Positions 12,998 through 13,136 of a DNA stretch of 13,136 nucleotides are shown in pieces. The translations under genes and the position numbers were made by a program. Source of the stretch: JAJNBK01 sp035642715 (GTDB lineage Archaea > Thermoproteota > Nitrososphaeria > Nitrososphaerales > Nitrososphaeraceae); contig DASQRW010000049.1 in assembly GCA_035642715.1 (NCBI GenBank), forward strand, positions 1 through 13,136, given 5' to 3'. Numbering within the stretch: the first letter of the stretch is position 1; each line of letters opens with the position of its first letter. The notes below the pieces were generated by a model. The model had not been told where the DNA came from. It did no database searches and was given only the letters and a program-made list of their open reading frames with translations.

Positions 12998-13136
12998 GGG
13001 CTCTGTTAACTTAGCGATAAATCTATAGCTGGATGAATCCTACTTCTTTTATGCATATATTTAAAAGAAACAGAACGTCTGCAAAGTATGTTTGCTATGG
13101 GTTATACTTATATTTTTTAGGATTATCTTTTAGAAA
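12998..13136 (+). mobile_element. Left end of an IS6-like element running off the window (copy D)
   Basis: GGGCTCTGTTAACTTAGCGA is the best-preserved of four related ends. It is followed by a leader that resembles the element at 10136 near ATGGGTTATACTTATATTTT (13096-13115). By analogy with copy A a transposase gene would start about 270 bases inside, beyond the window edge. Whether this copy is intact cannot be seen. Confidence 0.6.

Noticed and set aside
1..13136. tRNA, rRNA or CRISPR arrays
   Set aside because: No cloverleaf-like GC-rich segment, no rRNA motif and no regularly spaced repeat array were seen on reading; short repeats found are IS ends or microsatellites.

Overview
The window looks like chromosomal DNA of an ammonia-oxidising archaeon of the order Nitrososphaerales, and the gene mix resembles the soil genus Candidatus Nitrosocosmicus. 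This is an inference. It rests on AT-rich intergenic DNA, TATA boxes about 26-33 bases before many start codons (leaderless or very short-leader transcripts), an integrase fossil of the type I recall from these genomes, and a set of small membrane stress-type proteins (HdeD/DUF308, DUF1622, TMEM175, SHOCT). No ribosomal, tRNA or core metabolic gene is present to fix the taxonomy.

Layout. Bases 1-667 (minus) hold the first 222 codons of a helical protein that runs off the left edge and carries a DDxxD motif. Bases 731-1623 hold a repeat copy, a 37-residue leaderless membrane peptide, an antisense-overlapping Cys/His-rich small ORF and a SnoaL-like protein. Bases 2121-3252 (minus) carry a coiled-coil SHOCT protein and an HdeD-like membrane protein. 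Bases 3511-3808 are the tail of a dead IS5-type transposase. They are followed by a DUF1622 membrane protein (3910-4305), a 53-residue C2H2 zinc-finger protein on the other strand (4436-4597) and a membrane-anchored extracytoplasmic protein (5169-5726).

Bases 6240-7313 contain a 20-bp perfect palindrome and a long, frameshifted tyrosine integrase fossil. A TMEM175-type channel gene (7324-7917, minus) converges on it. After a gene-poor stretch come an (alpha/alpha)6-barrel glycosidase (8650-10086, minus), an IS6-like element relic (10136-10693), an isochorismatase-type hydrolase (10720-11469) and a second intact HdeD paralogue (11948-12502). The right edge holds a decayed third HdeD-like fragment, cut at 12998 by another copy of the IS end, whose body would lie outside the window.

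The genes do not form a clear operon: nearly every one has its own TATA box and they alternate in strand. The window reads best as an accessory region where single-gene stress and envelope functions sit among decaying mobile elements. The most useful observations are the unlisted small proteins, the dispersed same-orientation IS ends, the integrase fossil whose catalytic tyrosine codon has become a stop, and an isochorismatase TATA box that coincides with the tail of a transposase relic. I did not find a convincing new multi-gene system.
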